Below are positions 1-7,603 of a stretch of DNA of 64,000 nucleotides, one piece after another. Under the pieces are notes generated by a model. The model was not told the origin of the DNA and did not search any database. It saw only the letters and a list, made by a program, of their open reading frames with translations. Within the stretch, counting starts at the first letter, position 1. Each line of letters starts with the position of its first letter. The position numbers were made by a program, and so were the translations under genes. Origin of the DNA: Hyphomonas sp. BRH_c22 (GTDB lineage: Bacteria > Pseudomonadota > Alphaproteobacteria > Caulobacterales > Hyphomonadaceae). The stretch is from contig NZ_LADU01000120.1 in assembly GCF_000961795.1 (NCBI RefSeq), forward strand, positions 1 through 64,000, written 5' to 3'.

Positions 1-19
1 CGCGCGAAGGAGTAGCCTC

Positions 20-289
20 ATGGCGAACACAAATCCACTGCTCGATGACATTGCCGGTCTGATGACTGGCGCAATGGGCGCGGCCCGCGCCGCAGGCGAG
101 GAGGCGAAGACCGCCGCCCAGTCGCGCGTGCGTGCCCTGATCGCCGACATGGACCTTGCCGGCCGCGACGAGGTCGAGGCCCTGAAAGCCCTCGCCACAG
201 CCGCGCTTGAGCGCGTCGAGGCGCTGGAAGCACGTGTCGAAACACTGGAAGCTGCGGCGAAACCCAAAAAGGCAAAAGCTGCGGAATAA
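20..289 (+). CDS. UbiK-family (BMFP/YqiC-like) accessory protein
   Basis: An 89-residue helical protein. The first half is a short amphipathic segment (NPLLDDIAGLMTGA) and the second is a coiled coil rich in Val, Glu, Ala and Leu, ending in a Lys/Ala tail. This is the plan of the BMFP/UbiK family, whose enterobacterial member helps the ubiquinone-biosynthesis complex and binds lipid through its amphipathic helix. The ATG at 20 has a GAAGGAG ribosome site 5-10 bases upstream. It is followed by the YbjN-like gene after 111 bases. The family call rests on length and architecture; the ubiquinone role is inferred from the family. Confidence 0.7.
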   Translation: MANTNPLLDDIAGLMTGAMGAARAAGEEAKTAAQSRVRALIADMDLAGRDEVEALKALATAALERVEALEARVETLEAAAKPKKAKAAE

Positions 290-400
290 GGCGTAAAGTC
301 TGCAGAACCGGGTGGACGCGCGCCTGCTCGCTTGCTTAGTGGCCCTTGGCCTCCTCGTGCGAATCCTGCACCGTGCACGAGAGACTGAAAGGGGAACCCC

Positions 401-904
401 ATGAGCCTTGATCTCTCCCGCGCCGAGATCGACCTGCCAGATCCGCTCGAACGGGTCGAAGAAGCCCTCGAAACGGCTGGCTGGCAGTATGATCGCGATG
501 AGGACGGCACGATCCAGGCCGTTGCCGAAACCAAGTGGGGCGACATGGGCGCCCTGTTTGCCTATCGCCCCGATCCGTCGGCCATCCATTTTTCGATGAC
601 CCTCGACGTGAAGCCCGTCGCGGCGCGCCGCGCGGCGATTGCCGAACTCATCATGATGGCAAACGAACGCCTCTGGCTCGGCCATTTCGATTACTGGGCC
701 GACGAAGGTGTTATCATCTTCCGCTACACTTTCTCCATGCTTGACCGCGACGAGGTCTCGCCTGGTGAAGCGCGCGCCGCGATTGCGGCCTCGATCAGCG
801 CGGCGGACCGGTTCGTGCCTGCGTTCAATTTCCTCATCTGGGCTGGCAAGTCACCGCGCGAAGCCATCGAAGCGGTGATGTTCGAAACCCACGGCGAAGC
901 CTGA
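401..904 (+). CDS. YbjN domain-containing protein
   Basis: A 167-residue soluble protein with no signal peptide or membrane segment. It resembles the YbjN (DUF1790) fold, which is related to type III secretion chaperones: an N-terminal helix (PLERVEEALETAGW), alternating strands, and a LIMMANERLWLGHFDYW stretch with the conserved Asn/Arg/Leu pattern of the family. The start has a GAAAGGGGAA ribosome site. In many alphaproteobacteria the gene sits directly before proC, as here with 25 bases between them. The biochemical role is unknown; YbjN is linked to stress and motility phenotypes in enterics. Confidence 0.75.
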   Translation: MSLDLSRAEIDLPDPLERVEEALETAGWQYDRDEDGTIQAVAETKWGDMGALFAYRPDPSAIHFSMTLDVKPVAARRAAIAELIMMANERLWLGHFDYWADEGVIIFRYTFSMLDRDEVSPGEARAAIAASISAADRFVPAFNFLIWAGKSPREAIEAVMFETHGEA

Positions 905-929
905 CACCGCCTCCACGGAGAGCACCGGA

Positions 930-1736
930 ATGCCTGCACCGACCATTGCCCTGATCGGCGCCGGACGCATGGGCGCTGCCCTCGTGCGCGGCTGGCTCGG
1001 CGCTGGCACCGGGTCGCCCATCATCATCGTCGATCCGTCGCCATCCGAGGTAGTATCCGGGTGGGCGTCTGCGGGCAGGGTGGTGCTCAACCCGGCACCT
1101 AAACCAGCGGATATCGTCGTGCTGTCCGTGAAGCCGCAAGTCTTCGCGTCCACCATCGAAGACACGTCACCTTTTATCGGGCCGGACACGCTCGTCCTGT
1201 CCGTCATGGCCGGTATTCTGCTGAAGCAACTGGCAGCCTCATTCGCATCCAGCCGTGTCGTGCGGGCCATGCCCAACACGCCGGGCGCCATCGGACAGGG
1301 CGTGACCGTCATTGCGGCACCGCCAGGCGCTGATCCGGCCGATATTGATGCCGCCACGGGACTGCTCCTGCCGTTGGGAGTCGTGGAAGGCCCGATCGAC
1401 GAGAAGCTCATCCCGGCGGCCGCAGGAGTTTCCGGTTGCGGTCCGGCCTATGTCTTCCTGCTGGCCGAAGTGATGGCCATGGCCGGAGAGGCCGAAGGCC
1501 TGCCAGCCGATCTGTCGGCCCGTCTGGCCCGCCGAACCGTCGAAGGCGCAGCTGCCCTGATGGCATCCACGGGAGACGCCCCGGACGCCCTGCGGAAAGC
1601 CGTCACTTCACCCGGCGGCACCACGCAGGCCGCCCTTGACATCCTCATGGATGAAGGTGGGATGCCCATCCTGATGAGAAAGGCCCTGCGCGCCGCTGCG
1701 AACCGCGAAAGGGACCTCTCTCGTCAAAAGGACTGA
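930..1736 (+). CDS. proC: Pyrroline-5-carboxylate reductase
   Basis: Catalyses the last step of proline synthesis, the NAD(P)H-dependent reduction of 1-pyrroline-5-carboxylate. It has 268 residues, the usual family length. The N-terminal Rossmann motif IGAGRMGAALVRG sits at residues 8-20, the middle has VKPQ and RAMPNTP, and the C-terminal P5CR signature region reads TSPGGTTQAALDIL. It lies between the YbjN-like gene and a TetR regulator (13-base gap), probably as one transcript. No key residue appears to be missing. Confidence 0.95.
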   Translation: MPAPTIALIGAGRMGAALVRGWLGAGTGSPIIIVDPSPSEVVSGWASAGRVVLNPAPKPADIVVLSVKPQVFASTIEDTSPFIGPDTLVLSVMAGILLKQLAASFASSRVVRAMPNTPGAIGQGVTVIAAPPGADPADIDAATGLLLPLGVVEGPIDEKLIPAAAGVSGCGPAYVFLLAEVMAMAGEAEGLPADLSARLARRTVEGAAALMASTGDAPDALRKAVTSPGGTTQAALDILMDEGGMPILMRKALRAAANRERDLSRQKD

Positions 1737-1749
1737 CGCAGGAGAGGTC

Positions 1750-2394
1750 ATGGCGCCTACCAACAGTATTATCGAGCAGGGACTGCTCGCCGCCCTCGAT
1801 CTTGCCGCCACCAAGCCCTGGTCCGAACTCACGCTTGGAGAGATCGCCGCGAAGGCGGGACTGACCTTGAATGATTTTCACGGCGTCGCGACACGCGAAA
1901 CGCTGGCCGATGCCGCCGATGCGTATTTCGACCGCGCCATGTCCGCTGAGGCCATCGCCAGTGACGACCTGCCGCGCGAGCGCCTGTTTGAAGTCATCAT
2001 GCTCCGCTTCGAGGCCATGGAAAACCATCGCGCCGGCCTGAAGTCGCTGCTGCGCTATCGCGAAACCCAGCCATCGATCCTCCTGCGCCTGCCGGCAGTC
2101 CGCGCGGCTTCGGCCCGTTGGGCGCTCGCGTCTGCCGGGCTTGATGATGACAGCGGTGCGCCGCTCAGCCTGAAAGTGCTGGCCATCGCCTTTGTGATCG
2201 CCCGCACAGAGCGCGCCTGGCGCAAGGAAACAAGCGGCGACTTCGCGCTCACCATGGCGGCGCTCGACAAATCATTGCGGGCGGCTGAGGAGCGCATGGA
2301 CTGGGTCTCTCGCTTCACGGGCAAGTCCGCCGCGCCCAAACAGGAACCAGGACAAGAAAACGGTGCACCGGAAAACGGTGCCACAAGGGAGTAG
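1750..2394 (+). CDS. TetR-family transcriptional regulator
   Basis: A 214-residue protein with an N-terminal helix-turn-helix of TetR type at about residues 8-55 (LTLGEIAAKAGLTLNDF, then a helix where the YxHF motif would be). A helical ligand-binding domain follows, then a polar Gln/Glu/Asn-rich tail of about 25 residues with no predicted fold. The start has GGAGAGG seven bases upstream. It sits 13 bases after proC and 5 bases before the phosphotransferase, so it may control this small operon. The ligand is unknown. The repeated GAPENGA-like tail is probably disordered. Confidence 0.75.
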   Translation: MAPTNSIIEQGLLAALDLAATKPWSELTLGEIAAKAGLTLNDFHGVATRETLADAADAYFDRAMSAEAIASDDLPRERLFEVIMLRFEAMENHRAGLKSLLRYRETQPSILLRLPAVRAASARWALASAGLDDDSGAPLSLKVLAIAFVIARTERAWRKETSGDFALTMAALDKSLRAAEERMDWVSRFTGKSAAPKQEPGQENGAPENGATRE

Positions 2395-2399
2395 ACTGC

Positions 2400-3482
2400 A
2401 TGACCCGTCCGGGACTCGACGGCAACCCGCTGGAACTGACACCAGCATGGTTCAATGACCTGTTCGACACGATCGGCATCGATGCCGAAGTCAGGGGCCT
2501 GACGGCCAAGTCGATCGGCACGGGCCAGATCGGTGAGAATGTCCGGTTCGTATTCGACTATGCCCACCAGGGCGGCGAGGCGCCTGCCACGCTGGTCGGC
2601 AAGTTCCCGTCAGCCAGCGAGGCCAGTCTCGCCACCGCTGCCATGCTCGGCCATTACAGGCGCGAAGTGATGTTCTACCGCACCTTCCCGAAAGTGGCGG
2701 GCAAGATCACACCGGCGGCCTATTACACGGACTATGACCCGGCGACGAACCGGTTCGCCCTGATCATGGAAGATATGGCGCCATCCGAACAGGGCGACCA
2801 GCTCAAGGGATGCTCTGTGGCAGAGGCTGAGCTGGCCCTCGCCGCAGCGGCCGTCCTGCATGCTGCCTATTGGGAAGATGAGAGCCTCGATCAGCACGAC
2901 TGGCTCCAGGGCACGGCGGCCTCGCCGCCGCCCGTGCTGACGACCGAACAGGTTGCCGGGCTCTGGACGGGTTTCAAGCAGCGCTACGCGGCGCAGCTGA
3001 CCTCGGATGTCATCGAAGTGGGCGATGCCTATGCCGCCGCCCTGCCGCGCTGGGGCGAAGCGCAACTTGGGCCCTTCGCGCTGACGCACAATGATTTCCG
3101 CCTCGACAACATGCTGTTCGGCAAGCCGGGCGCGCCGAAGCCGATTGCGCTGGTGGACTGGCAGACCGCTGCCAGGGGCGCCCCGGCCAATGATGTCGCC
3201 TATTTCATCGGCGCCGGACTGACGCGCGAGGAGCGCCCGAAGCATGAAAAGGCGCTGCTGCGCTATTACCATGCGCGTCTCGTCGAGGCCGGCGTCACTG
3301 GTTATGGCTTCGACGAGCTCTACGAACATTACCGCTGGTATTGCTTCTATGGCATGTCTGTCGCCTTCGGTGCCGCGATGCTGGTGAAGCAGACAGAACG
3401 CGGCGACGAGATGTTCCTCACCATGCTCCGCAGGCATGCCGCGCAGGCGCGTGACAATGATGCGCTGGTCCTTCTGACCTGA
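2400..3482 (+). CDS. Aminoglycoside phosphotransferase / ecdysteroid-kinase-like protein
   Basis: A protein-kinase-like-fold phosphotransferase of 360 residues. The catalytic loop reads LTHNDFRLDNMLF (about residues 225-237) and the metal-binding Asp lies in LVDWQTA, about 15 residues later. Both match the APH/EcKL superfamily. The N-terminal lobe has a lysine in LVGKFPS that could contact ATP. Substrates in this superfamily range from antibiotics to sugars, steroids and choline, so the substrate cannot be named. It follows the TetR gene by 5 bases and was probably transcribed with it. Confidence 0.8.
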   Translation: MTRPGLDGNPLELTPAWFNDLFDTIGIDAEVRGLTAKSIGTGQIGENVRFVFDYAHQGGEAPATLVGKFPSASEASLATAAMLGHYRREVMFYRTFPKVAGKITPAAYYTDYDPATNRFALIMEDMAPSEQGDQLKGCSVAEAELALAAAAVLHAAYWEDESLDQHDWLQGTAASPPPVLTTEQVAGLWTGFKQRYAAQLTSDVIEVGDAYAAALPRWGEAQLGPFALTHNDFRLDNMLFGKPGAPKPIALVDWQTAARGAPANDVAYFIGAGLTREERPKHEKALLRYYHARLVEAGVTGYGFDELYEHYRWYCFYGMSVAFGAAMLVKQTERGDEMFLTMLRRHAAQARDNDALVLLT

Positions 3483-3685
3483 ACTTTTTTAATGCAATCT
3501 GCAGCACATTCGGCAGAATCGGCGATTTGTCCCGGTGCGGGACAGGTTTCCGAAGATCGTCCTAACGCGGGGGGCGAAACTCACACGTCTGCTTATGCCT
3601 CAGCTTAAAACCACTCGTGTACATCTGTGACCTGAGGGCTCGAAGAAGTTGGGTCAGGCATTACCGAAACGAATGGTGTGTGATT

Positions 3686-3958
3686 ATGGATACGCAGAAC
3701 GCAAATCTGACGAGCGTCAAAGGCCCGGATGGCCAGATGCTCACACTGGCAGACCTGCCATCGCCCGGCATCTCGCGCTGGGTGACCCGCCGCAAGGCGG
3801 AAGTTGTCGCAGCCGTCTCGGGTGGCTTGCTGTCGCGCAAGGCAGCGTGTGACCGCTACAACCTGACGGATGAAGAATACGAAGGCTGGGAAAAGCTGTA
3901 TTCCCGTCACGGTGTGAAGGGCCTGCGCACGACGCGGCTCCAGAAATACCGTCGCTAG
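3686..3958 (+). CDS. sciP: SciP-type CtrA inhibitory protein (DUF1153)
   Basis: A 90-residue DNA-binding protein. In Caulobacter, SciP binds CtrA and represses CtrA-activated genes in G1 cells. The whole sequence fits the DUF1153 helix-turn-helix fold: LPSPGISRWVTRRKAEVVAAV, then SRKAACDRYNLTDEEYEGW and a basic C-terminus (GLRTTRLQKYRR). I start it at the ATG at 3686 because the family begins just before the LxxLPSP block; the upstream in-frame 23 residues look like leader sequence. It lies 109 bases upstream of the mini-fliF operon and 4.6 kb from ctrA, so regulator, target and inhibitor are clustered. Confidence 0.9.
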   Translation: MDTQNANLTSVKGPDGQMLTLADLPSPGISRWVTRRKAEVVAAVSGGLLSRKAACDRYNLTDEEYEGWEKLYSRHGVKGLRTTRLQKYRR

Positions 3959-3992
3959 CCACACGGCAGCCTGATTACCGAAACCCTTCCCG

Positions 3993-4008
3993 TTAAACAC
4001 AAATTTAC
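3993..4008 (+). promoter_or_regulatory. CtrA box-like site upstream of the mini-fliF operon
   Basis: TTAA, seven bases, then TTTAC: one mismatch to the Caulobacter CtrA consensus TTAA-N7-TTAAC. It lies 60 bases before the fliF-like start. In Caulobacter the fliF operon is directly controlled by CtrA, which supports the assignment. Binding itself is inferred. Confidence 0.5.
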
Positions 4009-4067
4009 GGGCAGGCGGCTATCACCACAACTGGACTCCGGTTAGCCGGGGAAATCAGGAGTGGTTG

Positions 4068-4748
4068 ATGGCAGGCAAATCCGGCAATCTCAATCCCGGC
4101 GCGGGACCCTCACCGAGGGCACTCGCGCTGGCGGCGTTTGTGATCGCCCTTGGCCTGCTGGCATGGCGCGGCAGCGCGCTGCTGACCTCAGACAATGCGC
4201 TCCCCGCGACCGCGACGCCGCTCGAGGCGTCCTTGATGAACGTGATCGAGCCCGTCGCCGGACCCGGCAATGCCCGTATCAGCGTCAACACTTCGGCAAC
4301 CGGCGGGCGGACCGTCCTCGTCCTGCTCGACGCGCCCGCCAGCGCCCAGGCATCGACCATCGAGAACCTAGTCACCGCCGCTGCGCGCCTCGATGTGGCT
4401 GCGGGCGACCTGTTCGTGATGCAGCAGGCCACCTTTGCCAAGGGCGCGCCCGGGCGTCCTGACGCGGCCGCCTTTGGCGAATTGTCCTTCCTGGCCCTGC
4501 TAGCCGGCCTGCTCGGCTGGCTCGCTTTCGTGCCGCGTGATGACATGGTCTTCGAAACCGTCGAAGAGGCGCCCCTGCGCACCCTCTCACCCACAGCCGA
4601 CCGCGATCGCCCCCACGCCCCCACGCCCGTGCGCACCGCCCGCCCACCGCTGCCCACCGGTGACGCCGCCGAACTGGCCCGCAAGGATCCCGCCCGCGCG
4701 GCCGAGATCCTGCGTGGCTGGATGAATAACCGGACGGATGCCGCATGA
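4068..4748 (+). CDS. Reduced FliF-like protein (membrane anchor and FliG-binding tail only)
   Basis: A 226-residue protein with an N-terminal membrane helix (about 19-33), a short periplasmic domain (51-125), a second helix (141-155) and a cytoplasmic tail. The tail ends in ELARKDPARAAEILRGWM, the FliG-binding helix of FliF. The periplasmic part matches only the last ring-building motif region of FliF (VIEPVAGPGNARISVNTSA and VTAAARLDVAAGD). Canonical FliF has about 530-560 residues with three such domains; two and a half are absent. The ATG at 4068 has AGGAG seven bases upstream and nothing FliF-like lies before it, so this is not a broken fragment. It overlaps fliG by 4 bases. Whether it forms an MS ring is doubtful. 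Confidence 0.75.
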   Translation: MAGKSGNLNPGAGPSPRALALAAFVIALGLLAWRGSALLTSDNALPATATPLEASLMNVIEPVAGPGNARISVNTSATGGRTVLVLLDAPASAQASTIENLVTAAARLDVAAGDLFVMQQATFAKGAPGRPDAAAFGELSFLALLAGLLGWLAFVPRDDMVFETVEEAPLRTLSPTADRDRPHAPTPVRTARPPLPTGDAAELARKDPARAAEILRGWMNNRTDAA

Positions 4749-5683
4749 GCGCGCTGGCCATCGTTCCTGCCGGATCTGTTACCGTTTCTGACGGTCTTGC
4801 CCGCTCGGCCCGCCTCATGCGTGCCCTCGGACCCGAAGCGGCCGGTATCTGGGCCGAACTCGACCCGCAGGAGGCCCGCGCTCTGACCCAGGCGATGGAC
4901 GCCCTCGGCGACAGCATGGACGGCGAATCCGAAGCGGCCAGCCGCTTTGTGGATGCGCACCGCCGTCTCAAACCTGCAGCGACGACGACAGGTTCCGTCT
5001 GGTCGCGCCTTTCGGCCATCGACACCAAAACACTCGCGGCCCTGGTCGCTGGCGAGCATCCCCAGACCATTGCCTTTATCTTGTCCCAGCTGAGCGGCGA
5101 AGCCTCGGCTCGCCTGCTGCGCGCCCTCAAGCCGCGCACGGCGATTGATGCGATGCATCGCCTGCTGCACATCGAACAGGTCCATCCGGCCGCCTGCGCC
5201 AGCCTCGAAGCCCAGATTGCAGCCCGTCTCGACGGCCTCCTTGGCAGCGGCAGCAAGGGTGGCCACGAGCGCGTTGCCCGGATTTTCGACAGTCTCGACA
5301 GCCAGTCCGAGAAGACTTTCCTGGCGGCTCTCGAAAACGCGGAACCGGGTGCGGGTGAAAAGGTCCGCGCGCTCATGTTCACCTTCGATGACCTCGCCCG
5401 CCTGGATGCGGCAGGCTTGCAGACACTGCTGTCGGCGGGCGCCCGCGCCACACTGGTCACGGCCCTCAAGGGTGCACGCGAGCAGACCGCTGCCGCCTTC
5501 TTCGCCAACATGACCCGCCGCGCCGGCGAACTGCTGCGCGAAGAGATCGCCGCTCATGGCGCGGTGCGCCGCAGCGACGTCGAAGCCGCCCGCCAGGAAC
5601 TGGTCGCACTGGCCCGCAAGCTGATTGAAAAGGGCGATATCCGCCCCGGTGGCACGATTGAAGACGAGGATCTGGTCGAATGA
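4745..5683 (+). CDS. fliG: Flagellar motor switch protein FliG
   Basis: A 312-residue FliG, slightly short. The N-terminal FliF-binding domain covers about residues 15-75, the middle domain carries EHPQ at 104-107, and the C-terminal torque domain (about 200-300) contains MFTFDDLARLD, ALKGA and NMTRRAGELLREEIAAHGAVR. The torque helix is conserved, so stator contact remains plausible. It overlaps the FliF-like gene by ATGA and is overlapped in turn by the FliH-like gene. In flagella it couples the MS ring to the C ring and reverses rotation. Confidence 0.92.
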   Translation: MSALAIVPAGSVTVSDGLARSARLMRALGPEAAGIWAELDPQEARALTQAMDALGDSMDGESEAASRFVDAHRRLKPAATTTGSVWSRLSAIDTKTLAALVAGEHPQTIAFILSQLSGEASARLLRALKPRTAIDAMHRLLHIEQVHPAACASLEAQIAARLDGLLGSGSKGGHERVARIFDSLDSQSEKTFLAALENAEPGAGEKVRALMFTFDDLARLDAAGLQTLLSAGARATLVTALKGAREQTAAAFFANMTRRAGELLREEIAAHGAVRRSDVEAARQELVALARKLIEKGDIRPGGTIEDEDLVE

Positions 5684-6057
5684 CCCAGCGGGCCGTCAAA
5701 TCAGTGCAGTCCTTTGAGTTTCGCAGCGATTTCACGCTGCCGCCTGCGCCGGAACAGCCAGCCGACCCCGCTGATGGGCAGTTGACGCTGACCGGCCCGG
5801 AGCTGGCACGACTCCTGTCGGAGGCTCGCTCCGAGGGACTTGCCGAAGCCGCGCGGCTCGAATCAATCCAGAGCGACGAGCGCCTGCAGGCGGTCACACT
5901 GAAGCTGAATGACGCGCTGGCCGATCTTGTGATTCTTGCAAGGCATCTGGAAGCCGGCGCCTATGAGGGGCTCGACATTGCGGCGTCGCTGGACCTGATC
6001 AATGCGACGGCCCAGCGGATCATCGACGGCCAGGGCGACCTGTTTGCCGAGCGTTAA
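5680..6057 (+). CDS. Short FliH-like protein (N-terminal part only)
   Basis: A 125-residue protein at the position where Caulobacter has flbE/fliH (fliF-fliG-fliH-fliN order). It has FliH-like features: an N-terminal aromatic motif FEFRSDF, a proline-rich linker, and a helix with the spaced Ala/Gly pattern EARSEGLAEAARLES. FliH proteins are usually about 200 residues or more, and their C-terminal domain binds the export ATPase FliI. That domain is absent here and no fliI is in the window. The FliN-binding N-terminus may be all that is kept. It overlaps fliG by 4 bases. The family call is by position and weak motifs. Confidence 0.55.
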   Translation: MTQRAVKSVQSFEFRSDFTLPPAPEQPADPADGQLTLTGPELARLLSEARSEGLAEAARLESIQSDERLQAVTLKLNDALADLVILARHLEAGAYEGLDIAASLDLINATAQRIIDGQGDLFAER

Positions 6058-6118
6058 GGATTTGACACGCACACTCGCAACATTCTACGCCTGCGTAAGA
6101 ACACAGGATTGATCGCTC

Positions 6119-6382
6119 ATGCAGCCCGCCAACCCCGCCCTGAAGAAATCACTGATGGACGTGCCTGTTCGCGTCGACATCGTGCTGGGCGAGGTGCGCA
6201 TGCCGATCGAGGACCTGATGGCGCTGTCACCGGGTGAGGTCGTTGCACTCGAGCGGCGCACCAATGAGACCATCGATATTTACGTTTCCGACAGGCTGAT
6301 GGCGCGCGGACGCCTTGTCATCGCCGACGGCCAGCTGGGTGTGACCCTGTCCGAAATCGTCGATGAACGGGCGGCTGCCTAG
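6119..6382 (+). CDS. fliN: Flagellar motor switch protein FliN
   Basis: An 87-residue single-domain SpoA (surface presentation) protein. It keeps the family core: LMDVPVRVDIVLGEVRMPIEDLM, LSPGEVVALERRTNETIDIYV, and RLMARGRLVIADGQLGVTLSEIV. FliN forms the lower part of the C ring and binds FliH. It begins 61 bases after the FliH-like gene, the only sizeable gap in the fliF-fliG-fliH-fliN run, and ends 206 bases before flhF. No deletion is visible relative to short alphaproteobacterial FliN proteins. Confidence 0.92.
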   Translation: MQPANPALKKSLMDVPVRVDIVLGEVRMPIEDLMALSPGEVVALERRTNETIDIYVSDRLMARGRLVIADGQLGVTLSEIVDERAAA

Positions 6383-6489
6383 GCTTCTCCAGCAAAAACA
6401 ATGGTTTGAAAAGCGCCGCTCGGGCGTGTGCCATCCCTTCGTTAATTGGCTGTCACATTAGGCAAATCCTAATGCAAAAAAGGAAGTTG

Positions 6490-6497
6490 TTAACCAT
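6490..6497 (+). promoter_or_regulatory. CtrA half-box upstream of flhF
   Basis: An exact TTAACCAT, the compact CtrA recognition sequence used in several alphaproteobacteria, 92 bases before the flhF start. The 206-base gap it lies in is otherwise AT-rich and holds no gene. Regulation by CtrA is inferred. Confidence 0.5.
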
Positions 6498-6588
6498 TTC
6501 GAGTGCTAACTGGCCTTCGACATGAACCGACTTGTCACGTGGTGAGGGCTGCGCGGGAAGGTCAAGAAGTTACGAGGATGCCGCCCAT

Positions 6589-7599
6589 ATGCGCATGAAG
6601 ATGTTCGCAGCCGAGTCCTTCGAGGCCGCCAAGGCGATGATATTCGCCGAAATGGGCTCTGACGCTGTAATCCTTTCAGAACGCGAGATTGACGGTGGCG
6701 TGGAAGTGCGCGCCGCAACCGACAAGATGGGCGGCGGCATGGTGCCGAACGAGCCCCTCTTCCTGCGCGAAGCCCGTGGCAATACGCACGGCCGCGGCAT
6801 CGAAAACCCTCTCTTCAGCCGTGTGCGCGATGCGCTGCTGTGGCATGGCGCCCCGCAGCGATTCGCTGACCGCGTGGCTGCCGAAAGCGCCGGCCGTTCC
6901 GGCGTCCAGTTCACAGACCCCGAAGATGCGATTGCCGAGGGCATTTCGCGCCTGGTGGCGTGCGATCCGATCCTGCCGCGCCTCGACCGCGATATCATAC
7001 TCGTCGGACCGCCCGGACATGGGCGCACGGCCACGGCTGCGAAGCTGACCCGCCGCGCGGCTGTTGCGCGCGCCGAAGTGATGCCGATCGCGGCTGATCT
7101 CGACGGAACGGCTGGCGGTGCCCAGCTCGCAGCCTATCTCGAACTCGAGCAGGACCAGATCCGGGTCGTCGATACGCCCGAAAGCCTGTTCGACACGCTG
7201 CGCATGCTGCGCGAAGCGAACCGTCGCTGCGTTATCGACCTGCCGGCCATCAACCCGTTTGACGATGATGACATAGCCAGCCTTCAGGATCTTGTCGCGG
7301 CTATTCGGGCCGAGCCAGTGCTCGTCATGTCGGCCGAGGGACATCCCGAAGACCAGGCTGAAGCCGCAAAATCTTTCGCACGGGCCGGCGTCAAGCGCGC
7401 CGTCCTGACCAAGCTGGACGTTGTCCGGCGCCGCGGAGGCGCGATTGCTGCACTGTCATCCGCAGGCATCGCCTTTTCGCATCTGGCCGTTACGCCCTTC
7501 ATAGGCGGCGGTCTGGTTCCGGCTGCGCCCTCGCGCCTGGCCGCCCTATTAATGGAAGACGCCCCCGGCGATGTCATCGCCATGAAAGGAGCCGCGTAG
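6589..7599 (+). CDS. flhF: FlhF-like SRP-family protein with degenerate GTPase motifs
   Basis: A 336-residue relative of FlhF, the GTPase that places polar flagella. The N-terminus (MKMFAAESFEAAKAMIFAEM, then GSDAVILSEREIDGGVEV) matches the FlhF start well. The NG domain follows from about residue 115. The P-loop reads GPPGHGRT (140-147), with Arg146 where the catalytic-site lysine belongs. The usual DTAG motif is replaced by DLPA (217-220), while TKLD (274-277) is kept. The protein may bind GTP poorly or not hydrolyse it. I start at 6589 because the family motif begins there and GAGGA lies 11 bases upstream. flhG follows after 4 bases. Confidence 0.8.
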   Translation: MRMKMFAAESFEAAKAMIFAEMGSDAVILSEREIDGGVEVRAATDKMGGGMVPNEPLFLREARGNTHGRGIENPLFSRVRDALLWHGAPQRFADRVAAESAGRSGVQFTDPEDAIAEGISRLVACDPILPRLDRDIILVGPPGHGRTATAAKLTRRAAVARAEVMPIAADLDGTAGGAQLAAYLELEQDQIRVVDTPESLFDTLRMLREANRRCVIDLPAINPFDDDDIASLQDLVAAIRAEPVLVMSAEGHPEDQAEAAKSFARAGVKRAVLTKLDVVRRRGGAIAALSSAGIAFSHLAVTPFIGGGLVPAAPSRLAALLMEDAPGDVIAMKGAA

Positions 7600-7603
7600 C
7601 CCT

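Noticed and set aside
3483..3685. CtrA box before sciP
   Set aside because: Only a single TTAA-like stretch and one GANTC (3516-3520) are present; no paired half-sites with correct spacing were found.
4055..5557. Long minus-strand ORF opposite mini-fliF and fliG
   Set aside because: It lies entirely antisense to recognisable FliF-like and FliG sequence and is rich in Arg/Ala/Gly, as expected of a shadow frame in GC-rich DNA.
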